From contig NZ_CP126604.1 of assembly GCF_008364625.2 (NCBI RefSeq), forward strand, positions 310,001 to 374,000: a DNA stretch of 64,000 nt, in the 5' to 3' direction. The notes beneath the pieces are model-generated. The model searched no databases, was not told where the DNA came from, and was given only the letters and a program-made list of their open reading frames with translations. The position numbers and the translations under genes are program-made. Positions within the stretch are counted from its first letter, which is position 1. Each line of letters starts with the position of its first letter. Source of the DNA: Enterobacter dykesii. Lineage in GTDB: Bacteria; Pseudomonadota; Gammaproteobacteria; Enterobacterales; Enterobacteriaceae. Below, one piece after another: positions 10,018 through 18,301 of this stretch.

Positions 10018-11583
10018 ATGAATCGTAGCGCGCGGCGCAAAATGCTCAGGGTGGTAGGGATCATCATGGTAGTTATGCTGCCGGTGATGCTTGCGCTATG
10101 GTTTGCCCAGCTACGAGCTGTGTCTGAAACAAGCGCCCAGCTACGCACATTTGCTGAACTGGCTTTAGACAAAACAGAGCTGGTTATTCAACAGGTTGAG
10201 CTGGCCAGGGACGAGGCTGTAAAATATCAGGGCGAGCTTTGCACGCCGGGACACCGTCAATATATGCTGAACGTTGTTCGTGGCCGCCTGTTTGTCGCCG
10301 ATTTAATTTACGCTGAAGGTCAGAATTTTCTTTGTTCGACCGTTTTTACACCGGATCACCCCTACGCCATTCCTGTCGCTAATTACACGCGTAAACCAGA
10401 CGTCGCTATCTATTATTATCGCGATACCCCATTTTATACTGGCTATAAAATGACATATATGCAGCGCGGAAATTATGTGGTGGTCGTCAACCCGCTTTCA
10501 TACAGCGAAGTTATGTCCGCGGATCATTCTCTCTCCTGGGGTGTGTACGACACGGTTACCAATGCTTTCTTTTCGGTCAGTCAGAAAGCCAATGTTTCTT
10601 TATTAAATTCGATGATTCGGGATAAGGAATCGGTATTTCAAAAAGATAACCGCTTTTATACGATCGTAACATCCCCCAAAAGACCAATTGCGGCCATTGT
10701 GTCGACATCGAATAAACGCTTTTATGAAACGCTTTATCACCAGGCGACGTTGACGCTACCGCTGGGCATGATCTGCAGCATTATTATTTTGCTGGTATGG
10801 TCCCGTACCCATCGTGAGCTCAATTCGCCGGGGCGCTTACTGCACCGGGCGCTGAACAAACGACAGCTTTGCGTCCACTATCAGCCGATTATTGATATCA
10901 AGAACAACCGGTGTGTAGGCGCGGAGGCATTGTTACGCTGGCCTGGTTTTAACGGGCAGGTGATGAGCCCGGCTGAATTTATTCCGCTGGCGGAAAATGA
11001 AGGTATGAGCGAGCGGATTACGGACTATGTCGTTGAGGAGGTGTTCAACGATCTGGGCCATTTCCTGGCCGAGCATCCGCATCTCTATATTTCGATTAAC
11101 CTGTCGGCCACGGATTTCCACTCCTCGCGGCTGATCGCCATGATTTCAGACAAGGCCCGCCACTATGCCGTCCGTGCGCAGCAAATCAAAATAGAAGTGA
11201 CGGAGCGCGGTTTTATCGATGTGCCAAAAACCACGCCGGTGATTCAGGCTTTCCGTCAGGCGGGTTACGAAGTCGCGATCGATGATTTCGGTACCGGTTA
11301 CTCGAACCTGCACAACCTCTACTCGCTGAACGTGGATATTCTGAAAATCGATAAATCCTTTATCGATACCTTAACGACCAACAGTACCAGCCACCTGATC
11401 GCCGAGCATATTATCGAGATGGCGCAGAGCCTGCGGCTGAAAACCATTGCGGAAGGGGTAGAAACGGCAGAGCAGGTGAGCTGGCTGTTGAAGCGCGGCG
11501 TCCAGTTTTGTCAGGGATGGCACTTCGCGAAAGCGATGCCGCCCCAGGAATTTATGACCTGGCAGCAGCAGCCTTTGCACTGA
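10018..11583 (+). CDS. pdeC: PdeC-type cyclic-di-GMP phosphodiesterase (CSS-EAL, membrane-bound)
   Basis: Inner-membrane enzyme that hydrolyses c-di-GMP, homologous to E. coli PdeC (YjcC). From ATG 10018 it has 521 residues: TM1 about 12-32, a periplasmic CSS domain about 33-243, TM2 about 245-262, and an EAL domain from about 275. The EAL signature is GAEALLRWPG (EAL at 303-305), with the catalytic-loop motif DDFGTGYSNL and KIDKSF further on. The periplasmic redox cysteines are Cys75 and Cys106; the family motif CSS reads CST here. In the family a DsbA/B-formed disulphide blocks activity. The upstream in-frame ATG at 9937 would add 27 hydrophilic residues before TM1 and is less likely. The gene ends seven bases before convergent soxS. 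Confidence 0.93.
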   Translation: MNRSARRKMLRVVGIIMVVMLPVMLALWFAQLRAVSETSAQLRTFAELALDKTELVIQQVELARDEAVKYQGELCTPGHRQYMLNVVRGRLFVADLIYAEGQNFLCSTVFTPDHPYAIPVANYTRKPDVAIYYYRDTPFYTGYKMTYMQRGNYVVVVNPLSYSEVMSADHSLSWGVYDTVTNAFFSVSQKANVSLLNSMIRDKESVFQKDNRFYTIVTSPKRPIAAIVSTSNKRFYETLYHQATLTLPLGMICSIIILLVWSRTHRELNSPGRLLHRALNKRQLCVHYQPIIDIKNNRCVGAEALLRWPGFNGQVMSPAEFIPLAENEGMSERITDYVVEEVFNDLGHFLAEHPHLYISINLSATDFHSSRLIAMISDKARHYAVRAQQIKIEVTERGFIDVPKTTPVIQAFRQAGYEVAIDDFGTGYSNLHNLYSLNVDILKIDKSFIDTLTTNSTSHLIAEHIIEMAQSLRLKTIAEGVETAEQVSWLLKRGVQFCQGWHFAKAMPPQEFMTWQQQPLH

Positions 11584-11589
11584 GGGTGA

Positions 11590-11916
11590 TTAATTCAACT
11601 GGTGGCGATAGTCGCTCGGCGTGCGGTCAAACTCGCGGCGAAACACGCGGGAAAAGGTTTGTTGCGACACATAGCCAAGATCCATCGCGATATCAAAAAT
11701 GGGCCGCTGCGTTGAGCGTAGCGCCTGCGCCGCCAGCAGCAGTCTGCGCTGGCGAATATACTCACCCAGCGTCTGATGCATGACCGTGCGGAACATTCTC
11801 TGTAAATACCATTTCGAATAGCCCGACTTTTTAGCGACCACATCAATGTTCAACGGTTGGTCGATATGGTCATCAATCCATTCAATAAGCGTCTGAATAA
11901 TCTGCTGATGCGACAT
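11590..11916 (-). CDS. soxS: SoxS, AraC-family activator of the superoxide response
   Basis: A 108-residue stand-alone AraC/XylS DNA-binding domain, essentially the E. coli SoxS sequence (HIDQPLNIDVVAKKSGYSKW; YVSQQTFSRVFRREFDRTPS). It activates the oxidative-stress regulon as a monomer after its gene is switched on by oxidised SoxR. The start is set at ATG 11916 (MSHQQI) by homology; an upstream in-frame ATG at 11940 lacks support. It diverges from soxR around the SoxR operator. Confidence 0.97.
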   Translation of the reverse strand: MSHQQIIQTLIEWIDDHIDQPLNIDVVAKKSGYSKWYLQRMFRTVMHQTLGEYIRQRRLLLAAQALRSTQRPIFDIAMDLGYVSQQTFSRVFRREFDRTPSDYRHQLN

Positions 11917-11984
11917 AAGGTTGCCCCTCTGTAGATACAACTATCTCGGTTAATTCGTCGTTTTCTCTGCGGGGGAGTATAATT

Positions 11985-12002
11985 CCTCAAGTTAACTTGA
12001 GG
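11985..12002. promoter_or_regulatory. SoxR operator (soxS promoter)
   Basis: CCTCAAGTTAACTTGAGG is a perfect 18-bp palindrome identical in form to the known SoxR site lying in the overlong 19-bp spacer of the soxS promoter. It begins 69 bp before the soxS start and ends 12 bp before the soxR ATG. Confidence 0.95.
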
Positions 12003-12014
12003 TAAAGAGGTTTT

Positions 12015-12473
12015 ATGGAAAAGAGATTGCCGCGAATTAAAGCGCTTTTAACTCCCGGTGAAGTGGCGAAGCGAAGCGGCGTTGCGGTATCGGCGCTCCA
12101 CTTCTATGAAAGTAAAGGGTTAATCAAGAGCATCCGTAACGGGGGCAACCAGCGTCGCTATACCCGCGACGTGCTCCGCTACGTTGCGATTATCAAAATT
12201 GCGCAACGAATCGGAATTCCCCTGGCCACGATCGGCGAGGCGTTTGGCGTGCTGCCGGAGGGACATACGCTTAGCCCGAAAGAGTGGAAAGAACTGTCGT
12301 CCCAGTGGCGTGAAGAGCTGGACCGGCGTATACATACGCTGGTCGTCCTGCGTGACGAACTGGATGGTTGTATCGGCTGCGGCTGCCTGTCGCGTAGCGA
12401 TTGTCCGTTGCGTAACCCCGGCGACAGGCTGGGCGAGCAGGGGACGGGGGCGCGGTTGCTGGAAGAGGATTAA
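12015..12473 (+). CDS. soxR: SoxR, redox-sensing MerR-family regulator
   Basis: A 152-residue MerR-type regulator. The N-terminal winged helix ([20 protein letters not shown]) recognises the operator just upstream. A dimerisation helix follows, and the [2Fe-2S] cluster is bound by Cys119, 122, 124 and 130 in [12 protein letters not shown]. Oxidation of the cluster by redox-cycling compounds or superoxide remodels the soxS promoter and activates it. Two residues shorter than E. coli SoxR at the variable C-terminus; otherwise a full-length match. Confidence 0.98.
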   Translation: MEKRLPRIKALLTPGEVAKRSGVAVSALHFYESKGLIKSIRNGGNQRRYTRDVLRYVAIIKIAQRIGIPLATIGEAFGVLPEGHTLSPKEWKELSSQWREELDRRIHTLVVLRDELDGCIGCGCLSRSDCPLRNPGDRLGEQGTGARLLEED

Positions 12474-12476
12474 TAA

Positions 12477-12512
12477 AGAACTAAAGCGCCACATAAGGGC
12501 GCTTTAGTTTTT
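12477..12512 (+). terminator. Rho-independent terminator of soxR
   Basis: AACTAAAGCGCC (12479-12490) pairs with GGCGCTTTAGTT (12498-12509), a perfect 12-bp stem followed by a short T-run. Confidence 0.9.
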
Positions 12513-12720
12513 CCCGGTCTTTGTCTTTCACTCTATCCCGCTGGTTCACGGGAGGGTTTCCCCCGACGTCAGCACCCCTCAGTGTCGAGCTGGTTGGGGA
12601 GGTTCCGGATTGTGCTGACACTTTAATTCTATGCAAGACCCGTTTTTTCGCCAGCCTCACCAACCGTTTTTTAGACGAATTTTTTTCGCGGTGTTGTTCA
12701 ATTTTCTATAGTTAAAAAGT
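12513..12720. other. Structured intergenic segment between soxR and the GST gene
   Basis: GTCAGCAC at 12568-12575 is repeated inverted as GTGCTGAC at 12612-12619, enclosing C-rich and G-rich runs that could form inner pairs. In E. coli the small RNA RyjA is encoded just downstream of soxR. Position alone makes a RyjA-like RNA possible, but I cannot match the sequence from memory. The last 60 bp are AT-rich and may hold the GST promoter. Confidence 0.35.
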
Positions 12721-12740
12721 ATGAATAACAGGAGAAAGCC

Positions 12741-13412
12741 ATGCTCACGGTACACCACCTTAACCAGTCGCGCTCGCACCGCGCGATCTGGGCGCTGGAA
12801 GAACTCGGCCTGCCTTATGAGATTGTCCACTACCAGCGCGAAAAGAACATGCTGGCGCCGGAGGCTCTCAAAAAGGTGCATCCGTTGGGCAAATCGCCGG
12901 TCATTGAAGATAACGGGTTGATCCTTGCGGAGTCGGGCGCCATCCTGGAATACCTGCAGGAAACGTACGATCCCGAGTCGCGCCTTAAGCCTTTAGATCC
13001 GGCGCATAAGGTGCAATACCGCTTCTGGCTGCATTACGCTGAAGGATCGCTGATGCCGCTGCTGTTAATGAAGCTGGTCTTCAACAGCCTCGGCAAGCCG
13101 CCGGTGCCGTTTGGTATCAGAACCCTGGGCAAAGCGCTGGGGCAGGGGGTGCAGAAAGCGTATCTCAACCGTCAGCTGGAGACCCATGCGCGCTTTATTG
13201 AGTCACATCTTGCCGAAAACAGCTGGTTTGCCGGGGATTCGCTCAGCATGGCCGATATTCAGATGAGCTTCCCGATCTTTGCCCTGCTGGCGCGCGGCGG
13301 TATCCCAAATCTGCCGCATATTCAGGCATGGAAGACAAAAGTTGAGAACAGCCCTGGCTGGCAAAGAACCCTGGAACAAGGGGGACCGTTATCTATCCCC
13401 GGCGAGGACTGA
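12741..13412 (+). CDS. Glutathione S-transferase, GTT1-like
   Basis: A 223-residue soluble protein with an N-terminal thioredoxin-like GST domain (HHLNQSRSHRAIWALEELGL; HPLGKSPVIEDNG with the cis-Pro glutathione-binding loop; ESGAILEYL) and an all-helical C-terminal domain from about residue 90. It is expected to conjugate or reduce with glutathione; the substrate is unknown. The N-terminal pattern resembles yeast GTT1-type transferases more than E. coli GstA. CAGGAG lies about seven bases upstream of the ATG. E. coli K-12 has no gene at this position, so this is an Enterobacter-type insertion between soxR and ghxP. Confidence 0.85.
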   Translation: MLTVHHLNQSRSHRAIWALEELGLPYEIVHYQREKNMLAPEALKKVHPLGKSPVIEDNGLILAESGAILEYLQETYDPESRLKPLDPAHKVQYRFWLHYAEGSLMPLLLMKLVFNSLGKPPVPFGIRTLGKALGQGVQKAYLNRQLETHARFIESHLAENSWFAGDSLSMADIQMSFPIFALLARGGIPNLPHIQAWKTKVENSPGWQRTLEQGGPLSIPGED

Positions 13413-13434
13413 AATGTAAACAGATTGCGCATAA

Positions 13435-13450
13435 ACGATAACGTTTGCGC
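13435..13450. promoter_or_regulatory. PurR-like box 1 upstream of ghxP
   Basis: ACGATAACGTTTGCGC keeps the central CG and the CGTTTGC half of the PurR palindrome, with a weaker left half. It sits inside a larger dyad with TGCGCA at both ends (about 13426-13451). Confidence 0.5.
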
Positions 13451-13533
13451 ATCCTCTGTTTATTTCTTCAGCGTCATAAGTGAATTTTAGCGAAAAACGA
13501 TAAAGTTCAGTTGAAAAGGGCGGGGATTACGCT

Positions 13534-13549
13534 AGATAATCGTTTGCCT
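13534..13549. promoter_or_regulatory. PurR-like box 2 upstream of ghxP
   Basis: AGATAATCGTTTGCCT matches ten of the twelve fixed positions of ANGCAANCGNTTNCNT. Confidence 0.5.
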
Positions 13550-13577
13550 TAATTTGACCACCCGTTTGTAAGCGCGG

Positions 13578-13593
13578 AGCTAAACGTTTGCTT
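13578..13593. promoter_or_regulatory. PurR-like box 3 upstream of ghxP
   Basis: AGCTAAACGTTTGCTT matches ten of the twelve fixed positions of ANGCAANCGNTTNCNT. It is the closest of three similar sites to the gene. Confidence 0.5.
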
Positions 13594-13595
13594 TT

Positions 13596-13619
13596 TTTGT
13601 GACGCCCTTTCGTCACAAA
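13596..13619. promoter_or_regulatory. Perfect inverted repeat in the ghxP leader
   Basis: TTTGTGACG (13596-13604) and CGTCACAAA (13611-13619) form a perfect 9-bp stem with a 6-base CCCTTT loop, about 90 bp before the ghxP start. It has no T-run on the gene side, so it is not an ordinary terminator. It could be an operator or an RNA hairpin in the leader. Confidence 0.55.
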
Positions 13620-13706
13620 CGCAACACAAGGATTTGAGGTTCAGCTGGCAGTGGCGTCTCCACCTCGCTTACGGACTTCCTAAAAAACTCTCAGGGGATG
13701 TTTTCT

Positions 13707-15056
13707 ATGTCTACGCCATCTGCGCGTACTGGCGGTTCACTTGACGCCATGTTTAAAATTTCGGCCCGCGGCAGCACCGTGCGCCAGGAAATTGTTGCCG
13801 GTTTGACAACGTTTCTGGCGATGGTTTATTCCGTCATCGTTGTGCCGGGCATGCTGGGCAAAGCAGGCTTCCCGCCAGCGGCTGTCTTTGTGGCGACCTG
13901 CCTTGTGGCTGGCGTGGGCTCCATCGTGATGGGCCTGTGGGCGAACCTGCCGCTGGCGATTGGTTGCGCCATCTCCCTGACCGCGTTTACCGCGTTCAGC
14001 CTGGTGCTGGGTCAGCAGATCAGCGTACCGGTTGCGCTGGGCGCCGTGTTCCTGATGGGTGTGCTGTTTACCGTGATTTCAGCGACCGGCATCCGTAGCT
14101 GGATCTTGCGCAACCTGCCGCAGGGCGTGGCGCACGGTACCGGCATCGGTATCGGCCTGTTCCTGTTGCTGATCGCCGCCAACGGCGTTGGTCTGGTCAT
14201 CAAGAACCCGCTGGACGGCCTGCCGGTTGCGCTGGGCCACTTCGCCAGCTTCCCGGTGATTATGTCGCTGATCGGCCTGGCGGTGATTATCGGTCTGGAA
14301 AAACTGAAGGTGCCTGGCGGCATTCTGCTGACCATTATCGGCGTTTCTATTGTCGGCCTGATTTTCGATCCAACCGTACACTTCTCCGGTATCTTCGCCA
14401 TGCCGTCGCTGAGCGATGACAAAGGCAACTCCCTTATTGGCAGCCTGGATATCGTTGGCGCGCTGAACCCGGTGATCCTGCCAAGCGTGCTGGCGCTGGT
14501 CATGACCGCCGTGTTTGATGCGACCGGTACCATTCGTGCGGTGGCCGGTCAGGCGAACCTGCTGGATAAAGATGGTCAGATTATTGACGGCGGCAAAGCG
14601 CTGACCACCGACTCCCTGAGCAGCGTCTTCTCTGGTCTGGTGGGCGCGGCGCCTGCGGCGGTGTACATCGAGTCCGCAGCGGGTACGGCGGCAGGCGGTA
14701 AAACCGGCCTGACGGCGATCACCGTCGGCGTGCTGTTCATGCTGATCCTGTTCCTCTCTCCGCTCTCCTATCTGGTTCCGGCGTATGCGACCGCGCCAGC
14801 GCTGATGTACGTTGGCCTGCTGATGCTGAGCAATGTAGCGAAAATCGACTTTGCGGATTTCGTGGACGCGATGTCTGGCCTGATTACCGCGGTCTTTATC
14901 GTCCTGACCTGTAACATCGTGACCGGCATTATGATCGGCTTCGCGTCGCTGGTGATTGGTCGTCTGGTTTCCGGTGAATGGCGCAAGCTGAACGTCGGCA
15001 CCGTGATTATCGCCGTTGCGCTGGTAGCGTTCTACGCGGGCGGCTGGGCAATCTAA
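13707..15056 (+). CDS. ghxP: GhxP guanine/hypoxanthine permease (NCS2/AzgA family)
   Basis: Inner-membrane proton-coupled purine base transporter of 449 residues, the exact length of E. coli GhxP (YjcD), with near-identical N-terminus ([18 protein letters not shown]) and C-terminus. About 12-14 hydrophobic helices are apparent. The family substrate motifs AFDATGT-like ([19 protein letters not shown]) and the short helix-pair region around [14 protein letters not shown] are present. I use ATG 13707, not 13698, to match the family N-terminus. Three PurR-like sites and a hairpin precede the gene. A terminator follows the stop codon. Confidence 0.95.
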   Translation: MSTPSARTGGSLDAMFKISARGSTVRQEIVAGLTTFLAMVYSVIVVPGMLGKAGFPPAAVFVATCLVAGVGSIVMGLWANLPLAIGCAISLTAFTAFSLVLGQQISVPVALGAVFLMGVLFTVISATGIRSWILRNLPQGVAHGTGIGIGLFLLLIAANGVGLVIKNPLDGLPVALGHFASFPVIMSLIGLAVIIGLEKLKVPGGILLTIIGVSIVGLIFDPTVHFSGIFAMPSLSDDKGNSLIGSLDIVGALNPVILPSVLALVMTAVFDATGTIRAVAGQANLLDKDGQIIDGGKALTTDSLSSVFSGLVGAAPAAVYIESAAGTAAGGKTGLTAITVGVLFMLILFLSPLSYLVPAYATAPALMYVGLLMLSNVAKIDFADFVDAMSGLITAVFIVLTCNIVTGIMIGFASLVIGRLVSGEWRKLNVGTVIIAVALVAFYAGGWAI

Positions 15057-15072
15057 GTTGTCCATTGATGCG

Positions 15073-15105
15073 AAAACGGGTGGCTCAGGCCGCCCGTTTT
15101 TATTT
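15073..15105 (+). terminator. Rho-independent terminator of ghxP
   Basis: AAAACGGGTGGC (15073-15084) pairs with GCCGCCCGTTTT (15089-15100) with one G-T wobble, followed by TATTTT. Confidence 0.88.
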
Positions 15106-15206
15106 TCAGGACTCATCCTGTTGCCTTTTGCGTTACTCTGGGGAAGATAGAATAAAAGGCACGACGCCTTCCGGAGTACATAAGCAACACAGCAAACAGG
15201 GAACGC

Positions 15207-16853
15207 ATGGAAATCTTCTTCACAATACTCATCATGACCCTTGTGGTCTCGTTATCCGGGGTGGTTACACGCGTACTGCCCTTTCAGGTCCCCCTGCCAT
15301 TAATGCAAATTGCCATCGGCGCGCTGCTGGCGTGGCCGACGTTTGGCCTGCACGTGGAATTTGACCCCGAACTGTTCCTCGTGCTGTTTATCCCGCCGCT
15401 GCTGTTTGCCGATGGCTGGAAAACGCCCACGCGAGAATTCCTTGAGCACGGGCGCGAGATCTTTGGCCTGGCGCTGGCGCTGGTGGTGGTCACCGTCGTC
15501 GGGATTGGTTTTCTGATCTACTGGGCGGTACCGGGTATTCCATTAATACCGGCTTTTGCGCTGGCCGCCGTGCTGTCGCCAACCGATGCCGTGGCGCTGT
15601 CCGGCATTGTGGGTGAAGGCCGTATTCCGAAGAAAATCATGGGGATTTTACAGGGTGAGGCGCTGATGAACGACGCCTCCGGCCTGGTCGCCCTCAAGTT
15701 TGCCGTGGCCGTTGCGATGGGCACGATGGTCTTTACCATCGGCGGCGCAACCCTGGAATTCTTCAAGGTGGCGATTGGCGGTATTCTCGCAGGCTTCGTG
15801 GTGAGCTGGCTGTACGGCCGCTCATTGCGCTTCCTCAGCCGCTGGGGCGGCGATGAGCCCGCTACGCAGATCGTACTGCTGTTCCTGCTGCCGTTTGCCT
15901 CTTATCTGATTGCCGAACACATCGGCGTGTCGGGCATTCTGGCTGCGGTTGCGGCGGGGATGACCATCACCCGTTCCGGCGTAATGCGCCGCGCGCCGCT
16001 GGCGATGCGCCTGCGTGCCAACAGCACCTGGGCGATGCTGGAGTTTGTCTTTAACGGCATGGTGTTCCTGCTGTTGGGCCTGCAGCTGCCGGGCATTATG
16101 GAATCCTCGCTGGTGGCGGCCGAAGCCGATCCGAACGTTGAGGTCTGGATGCTGTTTACCGACATCGTGCTGATCTACCTGGCGCTGATGCTGGTGCGTT
16201 TCGGCTGGCTGTGGACGATGAAAAACTTCAGCGTGCGTTTCCTGAAGAAAAAGCCGATGGAGTTCGGCTCGTGGACAACGCGTGAGCTGCTGATCGCCTC
16301 TTTTGCGGGCGTACGCGGGGCGATCACCCTTGCCGGTGTACTCTCCATTCCGCTGCTGCTGCCCACGGGCGACGTCTTCCCGGCGCGCTACGAGCTGGTC
16401 TTCCTGGCGGCGGGCGTGATTCTGTTCTCCCTGTTTGTCGGCGTGATTATGCTGCCGATTTTGCTCCAGCATATTGATGCCGGTGATTCGACCCAGCAGC
16501 ATAAAGAGGAGCGTATTGCCCGGGCGGCCACCGCCGAAGTGGCAATTGTCGCGATTCAGAAGATGGAAGAGCGTCTGGCCGCCGATGCGGAAGAGAACAT
16601 CGACAATCAGCTGCTGACGGAGGTCAGTTCCCGCGTGATTGGTAACCTGCGCCGCCGCGCGGACGGGCGTAACGATGTGGAAAGCTCGCTGCAGGAGGAG
16701 AACCTGGAACGCCGCTTCCGTCTGGCAGCATTGCGCTCAGAGCGTGCCGAGCTGTACCATCTGCGCGCCACGCGCCAGATCAGCAACGAAACGCTGCAAA
16801 AGCTGCTGCACGATCTGGATCTGCTGGAAGCGCTGTTGATAGAGAATCAGTAG
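15207..16853 (+). CDS. yjcE: YjcE, CPA1-family cation/proton antiporter
   Basis: A 548-residue inner-membrane Na+(K+)/H+ exchanger homologue nearly collinear with E. coli YjcE. About 11-12 membrane helices occupy residues 1-410. The CPA1 ion-binding motif is seen in LSPTDAVALSGIVGEG and GEALMNDASGLVALKF (the ND pair). An Arg-rich cytoplasmic tail of about 130 residues (RVIGNLRRRADGRNDVESS) follows. The transported ion has not been settled for the E. coli protein. The palindromic repeat begins about 25 bp after the stop codon. Confidence 0.94.
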   Translation: MEIFFTILIMTLVVSLSGVVTRVLPFQVPLPLMQIAIGALLAWPTFGLHVEFDPELFLVLFIPPLLFADGWKTPTREFLEHGREIFGLALALVVVTVVGIGFLIYWAVPGIPLIPAFALAAVLSPTDAVALSGIVGEGRIPKKIMGILQGEALMNDASGLVALKFAVAVAMGTMVFTIGGATLEFFKVAIGGILAGFVVSWLYGRSLRFLSRWGGDEPATQIVLLFLLPFASYLIAEHIGVSGILAAVAAGMTITRSGVMRRAPLAMRLRANSTWAMLEFVFNGMVFLLLGLQLPGIMESSLVAAEADPNVEVWMLFTDIVLIYLALMLVRFGWLWTMKNFSVRFLKKKPMEFGSWTTRELLIASFAGVRGAITLAGVLSIPLLLPTGDVFPARYELVFLAAGVILFSLFVGVIMLPILLQHIDAGDSTQQHKEERIARAATAEVAIVAIQKMEERLAADAEENIDNQLLTEVSSRVIGNLRRRADGRNDVESSLQEENLERRFRLAALRSERAELYHLRATRQISNETLQKLLHDLDLLEALLIENQ

Positions 16854-16879
16854 CGCTGTTTTTACGTGCTCAATCGCTT

Positions 16880-16912
16880 CCCTCTCCCTGTGGGAGAGGG
16901 TTAGGGTGAGGG
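16880..16912. repeat. Intergenic palindrome copy 2 (full form with GGGTTAGGGTGAGGG tail)
   Basis: CCCTCTCCC (16880-16888) pairs with GGGAGAGGG over a TGT centre, followed by TTAGGGTGAGGG. It lies between yjcE and the convergent LysR gene, and its TTA at 16901-16903 is the stop codon of that gene on the minus strand. Confidence 0.9.
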
Positions 16913-17788
16913 CACCCAAAACCCCTCACAACACTGCAGCCACGCCTGCGCGCTCTGCGACAAATAGACCCCTTCACGCCAGATCATCCCCAGCTGCCAG
17001 TGCAGGTCGCTCTCCAGCGGGATCCAGCGCAGCGTGTTTTTATCCAGACGCTCGCAGATAGGCTGCGGCAGAATGGCAATCCCCACGCCGGCCTGCACCA
17101 TCGCCGCCAGGAAATCCCACTGTCCGCTGCGCACCGCTATGCGCGGCTTGACGTTATGCTGGTTAAACAGCGTCATCAGCTGGCGGCTGAGAGCGAAGTC
17201 TTCGTTGTAGATCAGCAGAGGGTGCTCGCCGAGCAGTTCAGGTCTCACCGAGTCTAACTTCAGCCAGTCGCCGGAGCGGGGAACCAGCACGCACAGCGGG
17301 TGGCTAAAGAGCGGAAGCGTCGCCAGACCGCTCTCTTCCTCAACGGGAAGGGCGGTCATTGCCACGTCGAGCTCGCCGTTGGTGACGGCCTGCTGGACGG
17401 TTAACCCACCAAACTCCGAAATCTTCAGCTCAACGCCGGGATAACGCTGGCGAAACAGGCTAATCGGCCCGGCCATCATCATCCCCACCATTGGCGGAAT
17501 GCCGAGGCGAAGGACACCTTTCTTCAGATGATTGATATCGCCCAGCTCCGCTTCCAGCTGGCGAAACTCCGCCAGAATCGCCAGCCCGCGTTCGAACACC
17601 ACGCGTCCGGTGTCGGTCAGCAGCAGCTTGCGCCCGTCGCGGATCAGCAGGGTACAGTTCAGTTCATCTTCGAGGTTTTTCAGCATCTTGCTGATGGTGG
17701 GCTGGGTAACAAACAACTTCTCCGCTGCGCGGGTAAAACTTTGCTGACGAACCACTTCGACAAAATAGCGCAGCGTTCTTATGTCCAT
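16901..17788 (-). CDS. LysR-family regulator, CidR-like
   Basis: A 295-residue LysR-type regulator: winged HTH at residues 1-60 (LRYFVEVVRQQSFTRAAEKL; FVTQPTISKMLKNLEDEL), then an effector-binding domain from about residue 90. It is transcribed divergently from cidAB, the standard position of the activator CidR (YwbI) in Bacillus and staphylococci, so it probably controls those genes; the effector may be an overflow metabolite such as acetate. The last residues WVPSP and the stop codon are encoded inside the intergenic palindrome at 16880-16912, which suggests the repeat replaced or truncated the native C-terminus. Confidence 0.85.
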   Translation of the reverse strand: MDIRTLRYFVEVVRQQSFTRAAEKLFVTQPTISKMLKNLEDELNCTLLIRDGRKLLLTDTGRVVFERGLAILAEFRQLEAELGDINHLKKGVLRLGIPPMVGMMMAGPISLFRQRYPGVELKISEFGGLTVQQAVTNGELDVAMTALPVEEESGLATLPLFSHPLCVLVPRSGDWLKLDSVRPELLGEHPLLIYNEDFALSRQLMTLFNQHNVKPRIAVRSGQWDFLAAMVQAGVGIAILPQPICERLDKNTLRWIPLESDLHWQLGMIWREGVYLSQSAQAWLQCCEGFWVPSP

Positions 17789-17890
17789 GATTATTCCTCG
17801 AAACTATACCTTTGATGATTTTAATTCATTTCAGTCCATACCGTGCGCTCTCTATACTGGCGCCTCATCGCATTTTTGAGGAAAACCCCC

Positions 17891-18301
17891 ATGGCCGTGG
17901 CGTTAAGCCGTGTTACGCCTGCCGTTGTGCAACGACTCCAGGTCCCGGTGCAGGTACTGCTCTACGCGGGACTGTTTGTTTTCGCGGAATATCTTGTCGG
18001 CTGGCTGCATCTGCCGCTGCCTGCCAATCTTGTCGGGATGCTGCTGATGCTGACGCTTATTCTGTGCCGCGTGATCCCCCTTAACTGGGTACGCGCCGGG
18101 GCGCGCTGGCTGCTGGCAGAGATGCTGCTGTTCTTTGTTCCGGCGGTGGTGGCGGTGGTGAACTATGCGCAGCTGCTGATGGTGGACGGCTGGCGAATCT
18201 TTGCGGTTATCGCGCTGAGTACGCTGATGGTGCTGGGGACGACCGCCTGGGTGGTGGATAAAGTGTATCGCTTTGAAATCAGCAGGCACAAACATGACTA
18301 A
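17891..18301 (+). CDS. cidA: CidA/LrgA family holin-like membrane protein
   Basis: A 136-residue inner-membrane protein with four predicted helices and the family pattern FAEYLVGWLHLPLPANLVGMLLML. CidA/LrgA proteins resemble holins and act with CidB/LrgB partners in murein hydrolase control or export of overflow metabolites. The start at ATG 17891 is set by GAGG nine bases upstream; the earlier in-frame ATG at 17843 lacks such a site. It overlaps cidB by eight bases, so the two are translationally coupled. E. coli K-12 has only the distant yohJK relatives, elsewhere on the chromosome. Confidence 0.85.
   Translation: MAVALSRVTPAVVQRLQVPVQVLLYAGLFVFAEYLVGWLHLPLPANLVGMLLMLTLILCRVIPLNWVRAGARWLLAEMLLFFVPAVVAVVNYAQLLMVDGWRIFAVIALSTLMVLGTTAWVVDKVYRFEISRHKHD

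Noticed and set aside
14079..15116. 345-codon frame antisense to ghxP
   Set aside because: Low-complexity Gln/Arg/His-rich translation opposite a conserved GC-rich gene, no family pattern, no ribosome site.
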